Below, one piece after another: positions 16,140 through 25,274 of a stretch of 64,000 nt of DNA. The notes under the pieces are model-generated. The model saw nothing but the letters and a program-made list of their open reading frames with translations. It was not told where the DNA came from and did not search any database. Within the stretch, counting starts at the first letter, position 1. Each line of letters starts with the position of its first letter. The stretch is from assembly GCF_049943955.1 (NCBI RefSeq), contig NZ_JBNFTW010000004.1, positions 62,001 through 126,000 of the forward strand, written 5' to 3'. The stretch is from Desulfosporosinus sp049943955 (GTDB taxonomy: Bacteria; Bacillota; Desulfitobacteriia; Desulfitobacteriales; Desulfitobacteriaceae). Both the position numbers and the translations under genes were made by a program.

Positions 16140-18608
16140 TTAATCCTCAGATTCTGTCTCCTCAGAGCCGTCTTCCTCTCTCATGACAATCTTAGCCATA
16201 GCAACAACTTTACTGTCATCACCAGTTCTCATAGCCAAAACCCCGTGGGCGGTTCGTCCTTGATTGGAAATACCTGAAACTTGGAGACGCAGCATAATTC
16301 CATTATTTGTAATTACCATTAATTCATCTTCTGCTTTAACGACTTTTACACCAATGAGCAAACCTGTTTTAGAATTTAACTTCATAACAATAATCCCTTT
16401 GCCGCCCCGGCCTTGAACCCTAAATTCCTTAAGATCTGTACGTTTAGCAAAGCCATTTTCGCTCATAGTCAGAAGTTCGCCTTCATCTCCGATAACTTCC
16501 ATTCCCACAACTTCATCATTATCTTCAAGTTTTATTCCCTTCACGCCTCGTGCAGTGCGGCCCATATATCTTACTTCATCTTCCGGGAAGCGAATCGCAA
16601 TTCCTTGACGTGTTGCCAGCAAAATATCATCTAAACCTTGGGTTAATTTTACTCCTATTAATTCGTCACCCTCATCAAGGGTTAACGCTATTAAACCTTC
16701 ACGCCGCGACGAATCGTATTCTTGCAGAGCTGTTTTTTTCATAATACCCTTTTTCGTGGCGGTAATTAAGAAATAATCCGGACTATAATCTTTAATGGCC
16801 ATCACAGCCGTAATCATTTCATTTGGGCTTAAACTTAAAAGATTAATAATAGCCGTTCCTTTTCCTGTGCGACTGGCTTCTGGAATTTCATGAGCTTTCA
16901 GACGATAAACTTTACCTTGTGACGTGAAAAAGAGAATATAATGATGAGTTGAAGTAATAAAAAGATGTTCGACAAAATCTTCTTCTTTGGTAGCCATTCC
17001 ATGAACACCTTTTCCACCACGATTTTGACTCTTATAGGTGTTTAATGGCAAACGTTTTATATAGCCGTAGTGGGTAACTGTTACTACAACTTCCTCTTCA
17101 GCGATAAGGTCCTCAATATCCATCCTGCTGACATCAACGGTTATAGAAGTTCTTCGTGGATCGCCATACTTTTGCTGAATTTCCTTGATTTCATTTTTAA
17201 TAATTTCAATAACCATACTAGGTGAAGCAAGAACTGACTTAAGATAGGCTATCGTTGTCATAAGTTCATGATACTGACTTTCTAATTTGTCACGTTCTAA
17301 ACCTGTTAAACGTTTCAGACGCATATCAACAATTGCTTGGGCTTGTTTCTCACTTAAACCAAAACGACTCGACAGATTTATTCGAGCCTCTGCCTCATCA
17401 GCAGAAGAACGAATTGTTTCTATGACTTCATCAATATGATCAAGGGCGATTCTCAAACCTTCAACAATATGTGCCTCAGCTTCAGCTTTATTAAGTTCAA
17501 ACCGAGTTCTTCGCACAATAACATCCTTTTGATGTTCAATAAAGTAGTGAATCATATCTTTAAGGGTCAGAACTCTCGGCTGATTATTAACAAGTGCCAG
17601 CAAATTAACCCCAAACGTTTCTTCCATTTGAGTATGTTTATAAAGCTGATTCAATATAATTTGAGGATTAACGTCCCGTCTAAGCTCAATGACAATATGC
17701 ATCCCTGTACGATCGGACTCATCCCGCAGATCGGTAATACCATCGAGTCGTTTATCCCGCACAAGTTCAGCAATTTTTTCAATAAGTCTTGCCTTATTCA
17801 CTAAAAAGGGAATTTCAGTAACAACAATTCTCGTCTTACCTGATTTTTCCATATCCTCAATATCAGCTTTAGCCCTAATTTTAATTGACCCTTTTCCTGT
17901 TGAATAGGCAGCCTTAATTCCTTCATGCCCCATAATTATTCCACCGGTCGGAAAATCAGGACCTTTGACATAATTCATTAAATCTGTACAAGTCAGATCA
18001 GGATTATCCAACAAGGCAACCGTAGCATCAATAACTTCGCTTAAATTATGAGGAGGGATATTAGTAGCCATACCTACAGCAATTCCCGAAGAACCGTTAA
18101 CTAAAAGGTTGGGAAATTTAGCTGGTAAGACTGTAGGTTCGTCCTGCTTTTCATCATAGTTTGGTGTAAAGTCAATGGTATCTTTATCAATATCTGCCAG
18201 CATATACGTAGCCATTTTAGCCATACGAAGTTCTGTATAACGCATAGCAGCCGCAGAATCCCCATCAATAGATCCAAAGTTACCATGGCCGTCAATTAAG
18301 GGATAACGACTGGCAAAATCTTGAGCCATGCGAACGACGGCATCATAGATTGAACTATCTCCATGAGGATGAAATTTAGCCATACAATCCCCGACAAGCC
18401 GTGCAGATTTGCTGTATGGTTTAGTTGGGGTCATGCCTAATTCATGAAGTGTATATAAAATTCGGCGATGAACCGGTTTAAGTCCGTCCCGTACATCCGG
18501 CAAAGCCCGGCTGACAATAACACTCATAGAATAGTCGATAAAGGACTTTTTCATTTCATCTGCAATTTCAACAGGAAGAACTTTTCCCCCTTGGATTTCA
18601 TCCGACAT
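16140..18608 (-). CDS. gyrA: DNA gyrase subunit A
   Basis: 822 residues. With GyrB it introduces negative supercoils; GyrA cuts and religates DNA. Seen: MKKSFIDYSMSVIVSRALPD N-terminal stretch, quinolone-region HPHGDSSIYDAVVRMAQDF, catalytic Tyr region AMRYTELRMAKMA (Tyr near residue 122), GyrA box QNRGGKGVHG, and beta-propeller repeats to an acidic tail (REEDGSEETESED). The GyrA box separates gyrase from topoisomerase IV ParC. The ATG has AAGGAG 9 nt upstream, and 14 nt separate it from gyrB. Confidence 0.98.
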   Translation of the reverse strand: MSDEIQGGKVLPVEIADEMKKSFIDYSMSVIVSRALPDVRDGLKPVHRRILYTLHELGMTPTKPYSKSARLVGDCMAKFHPHGDSSIYDAVVRMAQDFASRYPLIDGHGNFGSIDGDSAAAMRYTELRMAKMATYMLADIDKDTIDFTPNYDEKQDEPTVLPAKFPNLLVNGSSGIAVGMATNIPPHNLSEVIDATVALLDNPDLTCTDLMNYVKGPDFPTGGIIMGHEGIKAAYSTGKGSIKIRAKADIEDMEKSGKTRIVVTEIPFLVNKARLIEKIAELVRDKRLDGITDLRDESDRTGMHIVIELRRDVNPQIILNQLYKHTQMEETFGVNLLALVNNQPRVLTLKDMIHYFIEHQKDVIVRRTRFELNKAEAEAHIVEGLRIALDHIDEVIETIRSSADEAEARINLSSRFGLSEKQAQAIVDMRLKRLTGLERDKLESQYHELMTTIAYLKSVLASPSMVIEIIKNEIKEIQQKYGDPRRTSITVDVSRMDIEDLIAEEEVVVTVTHYGYIKRLPLNTYKSQNRGGKGVHGMATKEEDFVEHLFITSTHHYILFFTSQGKVYRLKAHEIPEASRTGKGTAIINLLSLSPNEMITAVMAIKDYSPDYFLITATKKGIMKKTALQEYDSSRREGLIALTLDEGDELIGVKLTQGLDDILLATRQGIAIRFPEDEVRYMGRTARGVKGIKLEDNDEVVGMEVIGDEGELLTMSENGFAKRTDLKEFRVQGRGGKGIIVMKLNSKTGLLIGVKVVKAEDELMVITNNGIMLRLQVSGISNQGRTAHGVLAMRTGDDSKVVAMAKIVMREEDGSEETESED

Positions 18609-18622
18609 GAACGAGCACTCCT

Positions 18623-20557
18623 TTAAGTATCCAAATTACGTACATCTTTAGCGTGCCGATGAATAAAATCTCGGCGCGGTTCCACTTTATCGCCCATTAA
18701 GATTGAGAACATATCTTCAGATCTGATAGCATCTTCGATGGTCACCTGTAAAATTGTACGTTTTGCTGGATCCATCGTGGTTTCCCATAACTGTTCAGGA
18801 TTCATCTCTCCTAAACCTTTATATCGTTGAATCTCAACTTTATCCCGGCCTATGATCTCCAAGATTTTGTTAAGTTCATCATCGGAATAAGCATATTGTA
18901 TCTCTCTCCCCTTTTTGACTTTAAAAAGAGGAGGCTGCGCGATATATACATAGTGATTTTCAATTAATGGTTTCATATAGCGATAAAAAAACGTTAATAA
19001 AAGGGTACGAATATGAGCGCCATCAACATCAGCATCTGTCATAATAATCAGCTTGTTATAACGTGCTTTGCTAATATCAAAATCATCCGATATACCGGTC
19101 CCCATCGCCGTAATCATAGCTCGAATTTCGGCATTTGCTAATATTTTATCCAACCTTGCTTTTTCAACATTTAAGATTTTCCCACGCAAAGGCAAAATAG
19201 CTTGAAAACGCCGGTCTCGCCCTTGTTTAGCCGAACCTCCTGCACTATCTCCCTCAACGAGATACATTTCACATAGATCAGGTTCTTTCCAAGAGCAATC
19301 CGCTAATTTACCAGGCAAAGACGTTCCCTCAAGAGCACTTTTGCGGCGGGTTAGCTCTCGCGCTTTCCGGGCTGCATCCCGTGCCCGGGCGGCTTGAAGT
19401 GATTTTTCAATAAATTTCTTGGCCAAGGCTGGATTTTCCTCCAGAAAAACACTTAAACCCTCGCCTGTCGCAGAATCCACAATTCCACGAATTTCGCTGT
19501 TGCCAAGTTTTGTCTTTGTCTGCCCTTCAAACTGAGGGTCAGGTACTTTAACAGAAATAACTGCCGTCAAACCTTCCCGAATATCATCCCCGGAAAGATT
19601 GGAATCGGAAGATTTTAAAATACTATTTTTTCGGGCATAATCATTAACTACCCGAGTAAGCGCCGATTTAAAGCCTGCTTCATGTGTTCCGCCTTCTTGA
19701 GTATTAATATTATTAGCATAAGAATATAGATTTTCGGTATAACTATCATTATACTGCATGGAAACTTCTACTTGAACTCCATCTTTACTGGTTTCAATAA
19801 AGATGGGTTGGGGATGTAAACAATCTTTTGTCTTGTTAAGATACATGACAAAATCTTGAATACCTCCTGTATGAAAGAAAGTTTCTTGACTATCCGTTCG
19901 TTCATCCGTTAAATTTATTTTTACACTTTTGTTCAAAAACGATAATTCTCTCAGCCTATGAGCCAAAACATCATAGTCATAAACTGTGTCTTCAAAAATT
20001 TCCGGGTCGGGCATGAACGATATTTGTGTACCAGTCTTATCTGTTACACCCAGATCCAGAAGTTCTGTAGTTGGCTTACCTTGAGCATATTCCTGGTGAT
20101 AAACATGCCCGCCTTTAAAAACCTCCACAATTAACCATTTTGAAAGAGCATTGACAACACTTAGACCGACTCCATGTAAACCACCGGATACTTTGTAGGC
20201 ACTTTCACTGCCGCCAAACTTTCCTCCGGCGTGTAACACCGTTAAACAAACTTCGACAGTAGGTTTACCCATTTTAGGGTGAATATCAACAGGAATACCT
20301 CGTCCATTATCAATAACTGTAATGCTATTATCCTTACGAATAATAACATCAATTAGGTCACAGACACCAGCTAATGCCTCATCAATACTATTGTCAACGA
20401 TCTCGTAAACAAGATGATGAAGGCCCCGGCTGCTTGTTGATCCGATATACATTCCAGGGCGCTTACGTACAGCTTCAAGTCCTTCCAGAACTTCAATTTG
20501 CCCTGCATTATAATTATCACTTGGATCCGGAATATTAATATCTGTATTATCTTGCAA
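18623..20557 (-). CDS. gyrB: DNA gyrase subunit B
   Basis: 644 residues. This ATPase subunit of gyrase has GHKL motifs EIVDNSIDEALAG, DNGRGIPVDIHP and GGLHGVGLSVVNALS; the Toprim domain with EGDSAGGSAKQGRDR and DADVDGAHIRTLLLTF; and the C-terminal QRYKGLGEMNPEQLWETTMD and RRDFIHRHA. The start is a TTG at 20555-20557 with GGAGGAAA upstream. It leads the gyrB-gyrA pair with a promoter at 20593-20621. Confidence 0.98.
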   Translation of the reverse strand: MQDNTDINIPDPSDNYNAGQIEVLEGLEAVRKRPGMYIGSTSSRGLHHLVYEIVDNSIDEALAGVCDLIDVIIRKDNSITVIDNGRGIPVDIHPKMGKPTVEVCLTVLHAGGKFGGSESAYKVSGGLHGVGLSVVNALSKWLIVEVFKGGHVYHQEYAQGKPTTELLDLGVTDKTGTQISFMPDPEIFEDTVYDYDVLAHRLRELSFLNKSVKINLTDERTDSQETFFHTGGIQDFVMYLNKTKDCLHPQPIFIETSKDGVQVEVSMQYNDSYTENLYSYANNINTQEGGTHEAGFKSALTRVVNDYARKNSILKSSDSNLSGDDIREGLTAVISVKVPDPQFEGQTKTKLGNSEIRGIVDSATGEGLSVFLEENPALAKKFIEKSLQAARARDAARKARELTRRKSALEGTSLPGKLADCSWKEPDLCEMYLVEGDSAGGSAKQGRDRRFQAILPLRGKILNVEKARLDKILANAEIRAMITAMGTGISDDFDISKARYNKLIIMTDADVDGAHIRTLLLTFFYRYMKPLIENHYVYIAQPPLFKVKKGREIQYAYSDDELNKILEIIGRDKVEIQRYKGLGEMNPEQLWETTMDPAKRTILQVTIEDAIRSEDMFSILMGDKVEPRRDFIHRHAKDVRNLDT

Positions 20558-20592
20558 AGCTGTTTCCTCCCAAATAATACCTTCAAATTATT

Positions 20593-20621
20593 ATTGTACA
20601 CTAAATATAACTTTGTTTCAA
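20593..20621 (-). promoter_or_regulatory. Promoter of gyrB-gyrA
   Basis: On the minus strand TTGAAA (20616-20621) and TACAAT (20593-20598) are separated by 17 nt, about 36 nt upstream of gyrB. Further upstream an imperfect hairpin (GCCGCTAAA/TTTAGTGGC, 20640-20680) could end or slow remB transcription, although it has no T-run. Confidence 0.65.
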
Positions 20622-20708
20622 TTTTGACTACGAATAATTGCCACTAAACGTCTTTTTTAGGATGTCATTTAGCGGCTAATTAGTTAGATTGTATAAATTT
20701 CACAATTA

Positions 20709-20960
20709 TTATTCATCTATAGCAAATAACGATCTTTTAAATAAGGTTGTTGATGAAATTGGAGATAGAAAATAATTTTCCGTTGTAATAATAAGTGATT
20801 TTTCTTTACCTGGTTCAGAAATATAAATAATTTTATTATTGTCTTTTATATTGGATAGAAACCTGTTATTTCCTTTACCCTCAGAAGCTATTTCAAGATC
20901 TATGATTGCCACAACTTTATCTTTTTTTATTAACATATCACCGCCAAGATGCAAATACAT
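20709..20960 (-). CDS. remB: Extracellular matrix regulator RemB family protein (DUF370)
   Basis: 83 residues, matching the small DUF370 family: MYLHLGGDMLIKKDKVVAIIDLE at the start and ENYFLSPISSTTLFKRSLF at the end. In Bacillus, remB (yaaB) lies at the same place between recF and gyrB and, with RemA, promotes biofilm matrix gene expression by binding DNA. The ATG has GGAGGGA upstream and immediately follows the recF stop, so it is in the dnaA-dnaN-recF transcription direction and probably coupled to recF. A function in this organism is inferred from family and position. Confidence 0.9.
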   Translation of the reverse strand: MYLHLGGDMLIKKDKVVAIIDLEIASEGKGNNRFLSNIKDNNKIIYISEPGKEKSLIITTENYFLSPISSTTLFKRSLFAIDE

Positions 20961-22058
20961 TTATCGTTCCCTCCTTATATGCCCCTTATCAACTTGGAAT
21001 AATGCCCCAGCTTCAAGTTGACTCTCAGCACTTGTCATGGTGATTATCGTTTGAATATGTGAGGATTCAATAAACTCTATTAGATAGTTTCTCCTAAAAC
21101 TATCAAGTTCAGACAATACATCATCTAATAAAAGAAGAGGATACTCCCCTTTTTCTTGACGTATTAGCTCTAATTCACTGAGTTTCAAACTTAAAACCAA
21201 AGATCGCTGTTGCCCCTGTGAAGCATAAAGACGCGCAGGTTTATCATCTAAAAGTATCTGTAAATCATCACGGTGAGGACCGATAAGAACCATCTGGCGT
21301 TCAATTTCTTGATCCATTTTCTGATTTAATAAATCAGGAAAATCTAACAGAGCATCCTGAATATCCCTTTTCCCTAAAGCATAATAACTAATATCAAGTT
21401 TTTCTTTTTGTGAGGTAAGATTCATGTAGATCTGGTCAGCAACTTTTTGTATTTGCTTCGTTAATTCATCGCGCCGAAGAATAATTTTTGTACCAAGTTC
21501 AACAATTTGTGTATTCCAAAGCCGTAATTGAGAATTCTTTAGAGATTTATCATTATTATGCGTTTTAAGAAGGGCATTCTTTTGTTGAATTACTTTGTTA
21601 TAAGCATTTAACAAGCTTACATAACCAGGTCGTATCTGAGCAATATGCAAATCTAAAAATCGCCGGCGTTCGGATGGCCCGCCCTTAACCATAATGAGAT
21701 CATCGGGTGAAAAAAAAACCACATTTATGGTACCTACAAAATCTGATAAACGTTGACAGGAAACCTGATTGACTTTTACTCTCTTTTTACTGTTTTGGTA
21801 GTGGCTCTCTAAGAATATTTTATGGTGATTTACAATAAAATCACCATAAAGATGAAAATCAGTTTTATCCCACTTTAAAAGCTCATGTTCTCTTTTTACT
21901 CTATATGACTTGCCGGTTAAGAGATAGTATATTCCTTCGATAATATTAGTTTTCCCTTGTCCATTATTTCCAATCAATGTATTAATTCCGGGAACAAATG
22001 TCACAGACTCATTGTCATAGTTGCGGAAATTTTGTAAATGAAACTTAATAATATTCAT
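20961..22058 (-). CDS. recF: DNA replication and repair protein RecF
   Basis: 365 residues. It is an SMC-like ABC ATPase acting with RecOR at single-strand gaps. Seen: N-terminal IKFHLQNFRNYDNESVTF, Walker A GNNGQGKTN near residue 34, ABC signature ASQGQQRSLVLSLKL, Walker B LLLLDDVLSELD. The start is the ATG at 22056-22058, 7 nt after the dnaN stop, with a weak ribosome site, so translation may depend on dnaN. The small S4-domain gene (yaaA/rlbA) that usually lies between dnaN and recF in Bacillus is absent. Confidence 0.97.
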   Translation of the reverse strand: MNIIKFHLQNFRNYDNESVTFVPGINTLIGNNGQGKTNIIEGIYYLLTGKSYRVKREHELLKWDKTDFHLYGDFIVNHHKIFLESHYQNSKKRVKVNQVSCQRLSDFVGTINVVFFSPDDLIMVKGGPSERRRFLDLHIAQIRPGYVSLLNAYNKVIQQKNALLKTHNNDKSLKNSQLRLWNTQIVELGTKIILRRDELTKQIQKVADQIYMNLTSQKEKLDISYYALGKRDIQDALLDFPDLLNQKMDQEIERQMVLIGPHRDDLQILLDDKPARLYASQGQQRSLVLSLKLSELELIRQEKGEYPLLLLDDVLSELDSFRRNYLIEFIESSHIQTIITMTSAESQLEAGALFQVDKGHIRRER

Positions 22059-22065
22059 AGGCCAT

Positions 22066-23169
22066 TTATGATATTCTGACAGGCAAAACAAGATAAAGGT
22101 AATTTGGATTATCTAAAGGACGCATAACCCCTGGACTATAAGGCCCGGAAAGTTCAAAAATTATTTGATCTGTATCAATAACTTTTAAGGCATCTATTAA
22201 AAATTTAGCATTAAAAGCAATCATTACATCATTTCCTTGAGTAGTTACCTCAATTTGTTCAGAGATTTTTCCTAATTCCGTTGTTTGATCAATTTTTAAT
22301 TGTGTACTTTCGACTTTAATTCTAATAATATTTGCTCCTGTTTTATCATGTGATAATAATGACGCTCTTTCTACCGCTTCTAAAAAATTCTTTACTGACA
22401 AATTAATTTTTGTTTCACAAGTTTGGGGAATGACTTGCTTATAATTCGGAAACATTCCGTCAATTAATCTTGATACTAAATATATCAGACCAAACTGGAA
22501 AACAACTTGTGTCTTATTAAAGCTAATTTGGATCGATTCATCTTCATCTTTTAATAAACGATATATTTCTGCTAATGTTTTAGCCGGTATGATCCCATTA
22601 AAACTTGCATCTTCAGGATTATCTACTTCTGAAATACTATAGGCTAAGCGATGGGTATCGGTTGCCACTAGTCGAAGATTTGATCCTTCTATTTGCATCA
22701 GTGTTCCATTAAAAACAGGCCTGTTTTCTTCTGCCGCACAAGAAAATATAGTCTGCCTTATCATATTTTTAAAAATAGATGTAGGAATAGTATAAGACAT
22801 TGGGTCAATTAAATCAGGTAGTAAAGGATATTCTTCTGGATCGTAACCTCTTAAGGTTATTTCAGATTGGTAGTAATAAATAGTAATCGCTAGATTTTCT
22901 TCTTTAATAGTTATCATGGTATCTGGTAGTTTTCGCACAACTTCTGCAAACAATCTGGCTGGAACGACTATTGTCCCTTCCTCTTCTATCTGAGCAGGTA
23001 TTTCACATCGTATTCCTAATTCAAGATCAGTTGCAGCAAAACGTAAACTTTGTTTTTCAGCGCTTATTTGGATACCTGAAAGAACGGGTAGTGTATTTTT
23101 GACAGATACTGCACGTTGTACCGCATTTACTCCAGAAATTAATGAATCCTTTGAACAGAAGATTTTCAT
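22066..23169 (-). CDS. dnaN: DNA polymerase III subunit beta (sliding clamp)
   Basis: 367 residues, normal length. The ring-shaped dimer tethers polymerase to DNA and binds DnaX-type loaders, MutS and others. Typical segments: NTLPVLSGIQISAE, TDLELGIRCEIP, RPVFNGTLMQIEGSNLRLVATDTHRLA, and the C-terminal YLVLPVRIS peptide-binding end. The start is the ATG at 23167-23169 with GGGAGGA. It follows dnaA by a 250-nt spacer that contains the origin unwinding region. Confidence 0.98.
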   Translation of the reverse strand: MKIFCSKDSLISGVNAVQRAVSVKNTLPVLSGIQISAEKQSLRFAATDLELGIRCEIPAQIEEEGTIVVPARLFAEVVRKLPDTMITIKEENLAITIYYYQSEITLRGYDPEEYPLLPDLIDPMSYTIPTSIFKNMIRQTIFSCAAEENRPVFNGTLMQIEGSNLRLVATDTHRLAYSISEVDNPEDASFNGIIPAKTLAEIYRLLKDEDESIQISFNKTQVVFQFGLIYLVSRLIDGMFPNYKQVIPQTCETKINLSVKNFLEAVERASLLSHDKTGANIIRIKVESTQLKIDQTTELGKISEQIEVTTQGNDVMIAFNAKFLIDALKVIDTDQIIFELSGPYSPGVMRPLDNPNYLYLVLPVRIS

Positions 23170-23205
23170 CTTGAATCCTCCCATGTTATTTCCCGGTTCT
23201 AAATG

Positions 23206-23256
23206 ACGCTTATTAATAATAAGATAATAATTAGTAGTTATAGTAGTATTCCTTGT
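23206..23256 (-). other. oriC DNA unwinding element with DnaA-trio-like triplets
   Basis: Next to a perfect DnaA box at 23262-23270, the minus strand reads toward dnaN as an AT-rich tract. It contains CTA-CTA-TAA-CTA-CTA (23232-23246), the top-strand form of the DnaA-trio repeats described for Bacillus-type origins. AATTATTATCTTATTATTAA follows. A short GC-containing spacer (ACAAGG) separates box and trios. This is the expected layout of the basal unwinding system. Confidence 0.75.
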
Positions 23257-23261
23257 CTATG

Positions 23262-23404
23262 TGTGGATAACTTACTTAAGACGTTGGATTTACTTAAGTT
23301 TAGAGTGTTGAAAAATTGGTGGACAAGAGAGACTGTTTGTCCACATGTCCACATTCGTCAATTTTGCTTGAGGTTATTAAGATACTATAAACAGGTTATC
23401 AACA
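23262..23404. other. oriC, dnaA-dnaN part: DnaA boxes
   Basis: A perfect box TGTGGATAA is at 23262-23270. One-mismatch boxes are TTGTCCACA at 23337-23345, ATGTCCACA at 23345-23353, and TTATCAACA at 23396-23404. Together with the AT-rich tract this forms the downstream half of a bipartite Firmicute origin. Confidence 0.8.
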
Positions 23405-23420
23405 ATTTAAAACCGTTAAT

Positions 23421-24782
23421 TTAGTCATTTTGAATACGTTGTATCAATTCATTAATTTTCTTTTCTAAAATTGGATCATCTTGAATTGCCTGAGAGATCT
23501 TTTCATGGGCATGCATAACTGTAGTATGGTCTCGCCCTCCAAATTCATCTCCGATTTTCGGCAATGAAGAATCTGTTAATTGACGTGATAAGTACATAGC
23601 GATTTGCCTTGGAAATGCTACAGCACGCGTTCGTTTTTTGGCTTTAAAATCGTTTGGTGAAAGGTGATAATAATCGGCAACTGCTTTTTGGATAATGTCA
23701 ATAGTTATTGGTTTTGATGAATTAGAAGGTAAAATATCTTTTAATGCTTCCATGGCAACTTCGGCTGTAATTGGCAATGAGCCTAACGACGCAAAAGCAA
23801 TAACTCGAATTAAAGCACCTTCAAGTTCTCGAATATTGGTATGTATTTTATCAGCAATATAAACCATCACTTCATTCGAAACTTGCAAGTTTTCAACTTT
23901 AGCTTTTTTTCTCAGAATTGCAATTCTGGTTTCTAAGTCCGGTGCCTGAATATCTGTGATCAAGCCCCATTCAAATCTAGAGCGCAAACGATCCTCTAAG
24001 GTAGGAATTTCTTTAGGGGGACGGTCTGATGAGATAATTATCTGCTTGTTGGCTTCATGTAAGGCATTAAACGTGTGGAAAAACTCCTCTTGAGTTCGTT
24101 CTTTTCCCGCTAAAAATTGAATATCATCAATAAGGAGAATGTCAACATTTCGATAATGATTACGGAATTCAATGGCATTTTCATCGCGAATCGAATCAAT
24201 GAGTTCATTGGTAAATTTTTCGCTGGAAACATAAAGCACTCTCGTATTTGGGGAACGCTGCAATATATGATGCCCAATGGCATGCATAAGATGTGTTTTT
24301 CCTAAACCTACGCCGCCGTAAATAAACAAAGGATTGTAAGATTTAGCAGGAGATTCGGCAACAGCAAGTGATGCAGCGTGGGCAAAGCGATTACTATTGC
24401 CAATAACGAATGTATCAAAGGTATATTTAGCGTTAAGGCAATTTGGCAATTGTTCATTTGGTTTTGGAGTACTTTCTAATATAGGGGCTTCCAAAACCGG
24501 GTCTCTTTTTAAGGAATCTTCTGGTGAAGGGATAACAAATCTGAGGCTAACCGAGTGGCCTAAAATTGATTGTACGGAGGACCTTATTAAAGATGCATAC
24601 CGACTTTCTAACCAATCTTTAGCAAAATCATTGGGAACACTGATTACCAATGTATCCCCATCAATCTCAATTAGCTGAGTTGAACTTAACCATGTTTCAA
24701 AGCTTGGTCTGGTAAGTTCATTTTTCAGTTTTTCGAGTGTTTCCTGCCACAATAAATGAGGTGTGATTGGTAGTGGTGGCAT
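23421..24782 (-). CDS. dnaA: Chromosomal replication initiator DnaA
   Basis: 453 residues. DnaA-ATP binds the boxes on both sides of its own gene, melts the unwinding element and loads DnaB. Domain I about residues 1-85 (LLWQETLEKLKNEL...FETWLSS), short linker II, AAA+ domain III from YTFDTFVIGNSNRFAHAAS with Walker A GGVGLGKTH near 155, Walker B LLIDDIQFL, and DNA-binding domain IV with the signature GGRDHTTVMHAHEKI. The ATG follows AAGGGAGG. The promoter and leader lie among DnaA boxes, so autoregulation is likely. Confidence 0.98.
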   Translation of the reverse strand: MPPLPITPHLLWQETLEKLKNELTRPSFETWLSSTQLIEIDGDTLVISVPNDFAKDWLESRYASLIRSSVQSILGHSVSLRFVIPSPEDSLKRDPVLEAPILESTPKPNEQLPNCLNAKYTFDTFVIGNSNRFAHAASLAVAESPAKSYNPLFIYGGVGLGKTHLMHAIGHHILQRSPNTRVLYVSSEKFTNELIDSIRDENAIEFRNHYRNVDILLIDDIQFLAGKERTQEEFFHTFNALHEANKQIIISSDRPPKEIPTLEDRLRSRFEWGLITDIQAPDLETRIAILRKKAKVENLQVSNEVMVYIADKIHTNIRELEGALIRVIAFASLGSLPITAEVAMEALKDILPSNSSKPITIDIIQKAVADYYHLSPNDFKAKKRTRAVAFPRQIAMYLSRQLTDSSLPKIGDEFGGRDHTTVMHAHEKISQAIQDDPILEKKINELIQRIQND

Positions 24783-24832
24783 GAATGGACCTCCCTTATT
24801 TTAAGAAATTAGTAATTACGACAATAAAAAAG

Positions 24833-25031
24833 TTATACACAAACTTATACACATTTGTGGATAACTTGGTCAAAATTCGAACTGTGGATAATATAAACTA
24901 TGATTTGCTGGACGTGTATGATGGTGTGAAATTATAATATCAAGTTTTTCGAGGGTTATCAACAGGAAGATTTCGTGTTTTTATAAATTATTCACAAGTG
25001 GATAACCTTTTCGATTCCTATATTATCCACA
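24833..25031. other. oriC, dnaA-rpmH part: cluster of eight DnaA boxes
   Basis: The 357-nt stretch between dnaA and rpmH holds TTATACACA at 24833-24841 and 24845-24853. It also holds TGTGGATAA at 24856-24864 and 24883-24891, TTATCAACA at 24956-24964, TTATTCACA at 24988-24996, AGTGGATAA at 24997-25005 and TTATCCACA at 25023-25031. Three are perfect, in both orientations. Gene direction flips here: minus to the left, plus to the right. Confidence 0.92.
24844..24873 (-). promoter_or_regulatory. Promoter of dnaA overlapped by DnaA boxes
   Basis: On the minus strand TTGACC (24868-24873) and TATAAG (24844-24849) are 18 nt apart. DnaA boxes at 24845-24853 and 24856-24864 cover the -10 and spacer, and one more lies at 24833-24841, which fits repression of dnaA by its product. 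Confidence 0.6.
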
Positions 25032-25050
25032 TCCATTCCAGCATGGTTGC

Positions 25051-25080
25051 TTGACAGAATAAAAATTGTTAGAGTATAAT
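25051..25080 (+). promoter_or_regulatory. Promoter of rpmH
   Basis: Perfect TTGACA (25051-25056) and TATAAT (25075-25080) with an 18-nt spacer, 60 nt upstream of rpmH and next to the last DnaA box. Confidence 0.85.
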
Positions 25081-25139
25081 CTGTAAGTAAGTCTGTTGCT
25101 TAGAAAGCTTCTTCGTTTTATAAAGGAGGTGTCTTTAAA

Positions 25140-25274
25140 TTGAAAAGAACATACCAACCGAAGAATCGCCGCCACAAGCGAGTTCACGGTTTTTTAAGTC
25201 GTATGAGTACGCCAACTGGGCGAAATGTTATAAAACGCCGTCGATTAAAAGGTCGTAAAAAGTTATCAGTCTAA
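25140..25274 (+). CDS. rpmH: 50S ribosomal protein L34
   Basis: 44 residues, beginning with the family-invariant KRTYQPKNRRHKRVHGFLSRM and ending GRKKLSV. The start is a TTG at 25140-25142 with AAAGGAGGTG upstream; no ATG is available in frame before residue 22. L34 sits in the large subunit near the exit tunnel base. It is the first gene right of oriC, as in most Firmicutes, with its own promoter and a terminator that separates it partly from rnpA. Confidence 0.97.
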   Translation: MKRTYQPKNRRHKRVHGFLSRMSTPTGRNVIKRRRLKGRKKLSV

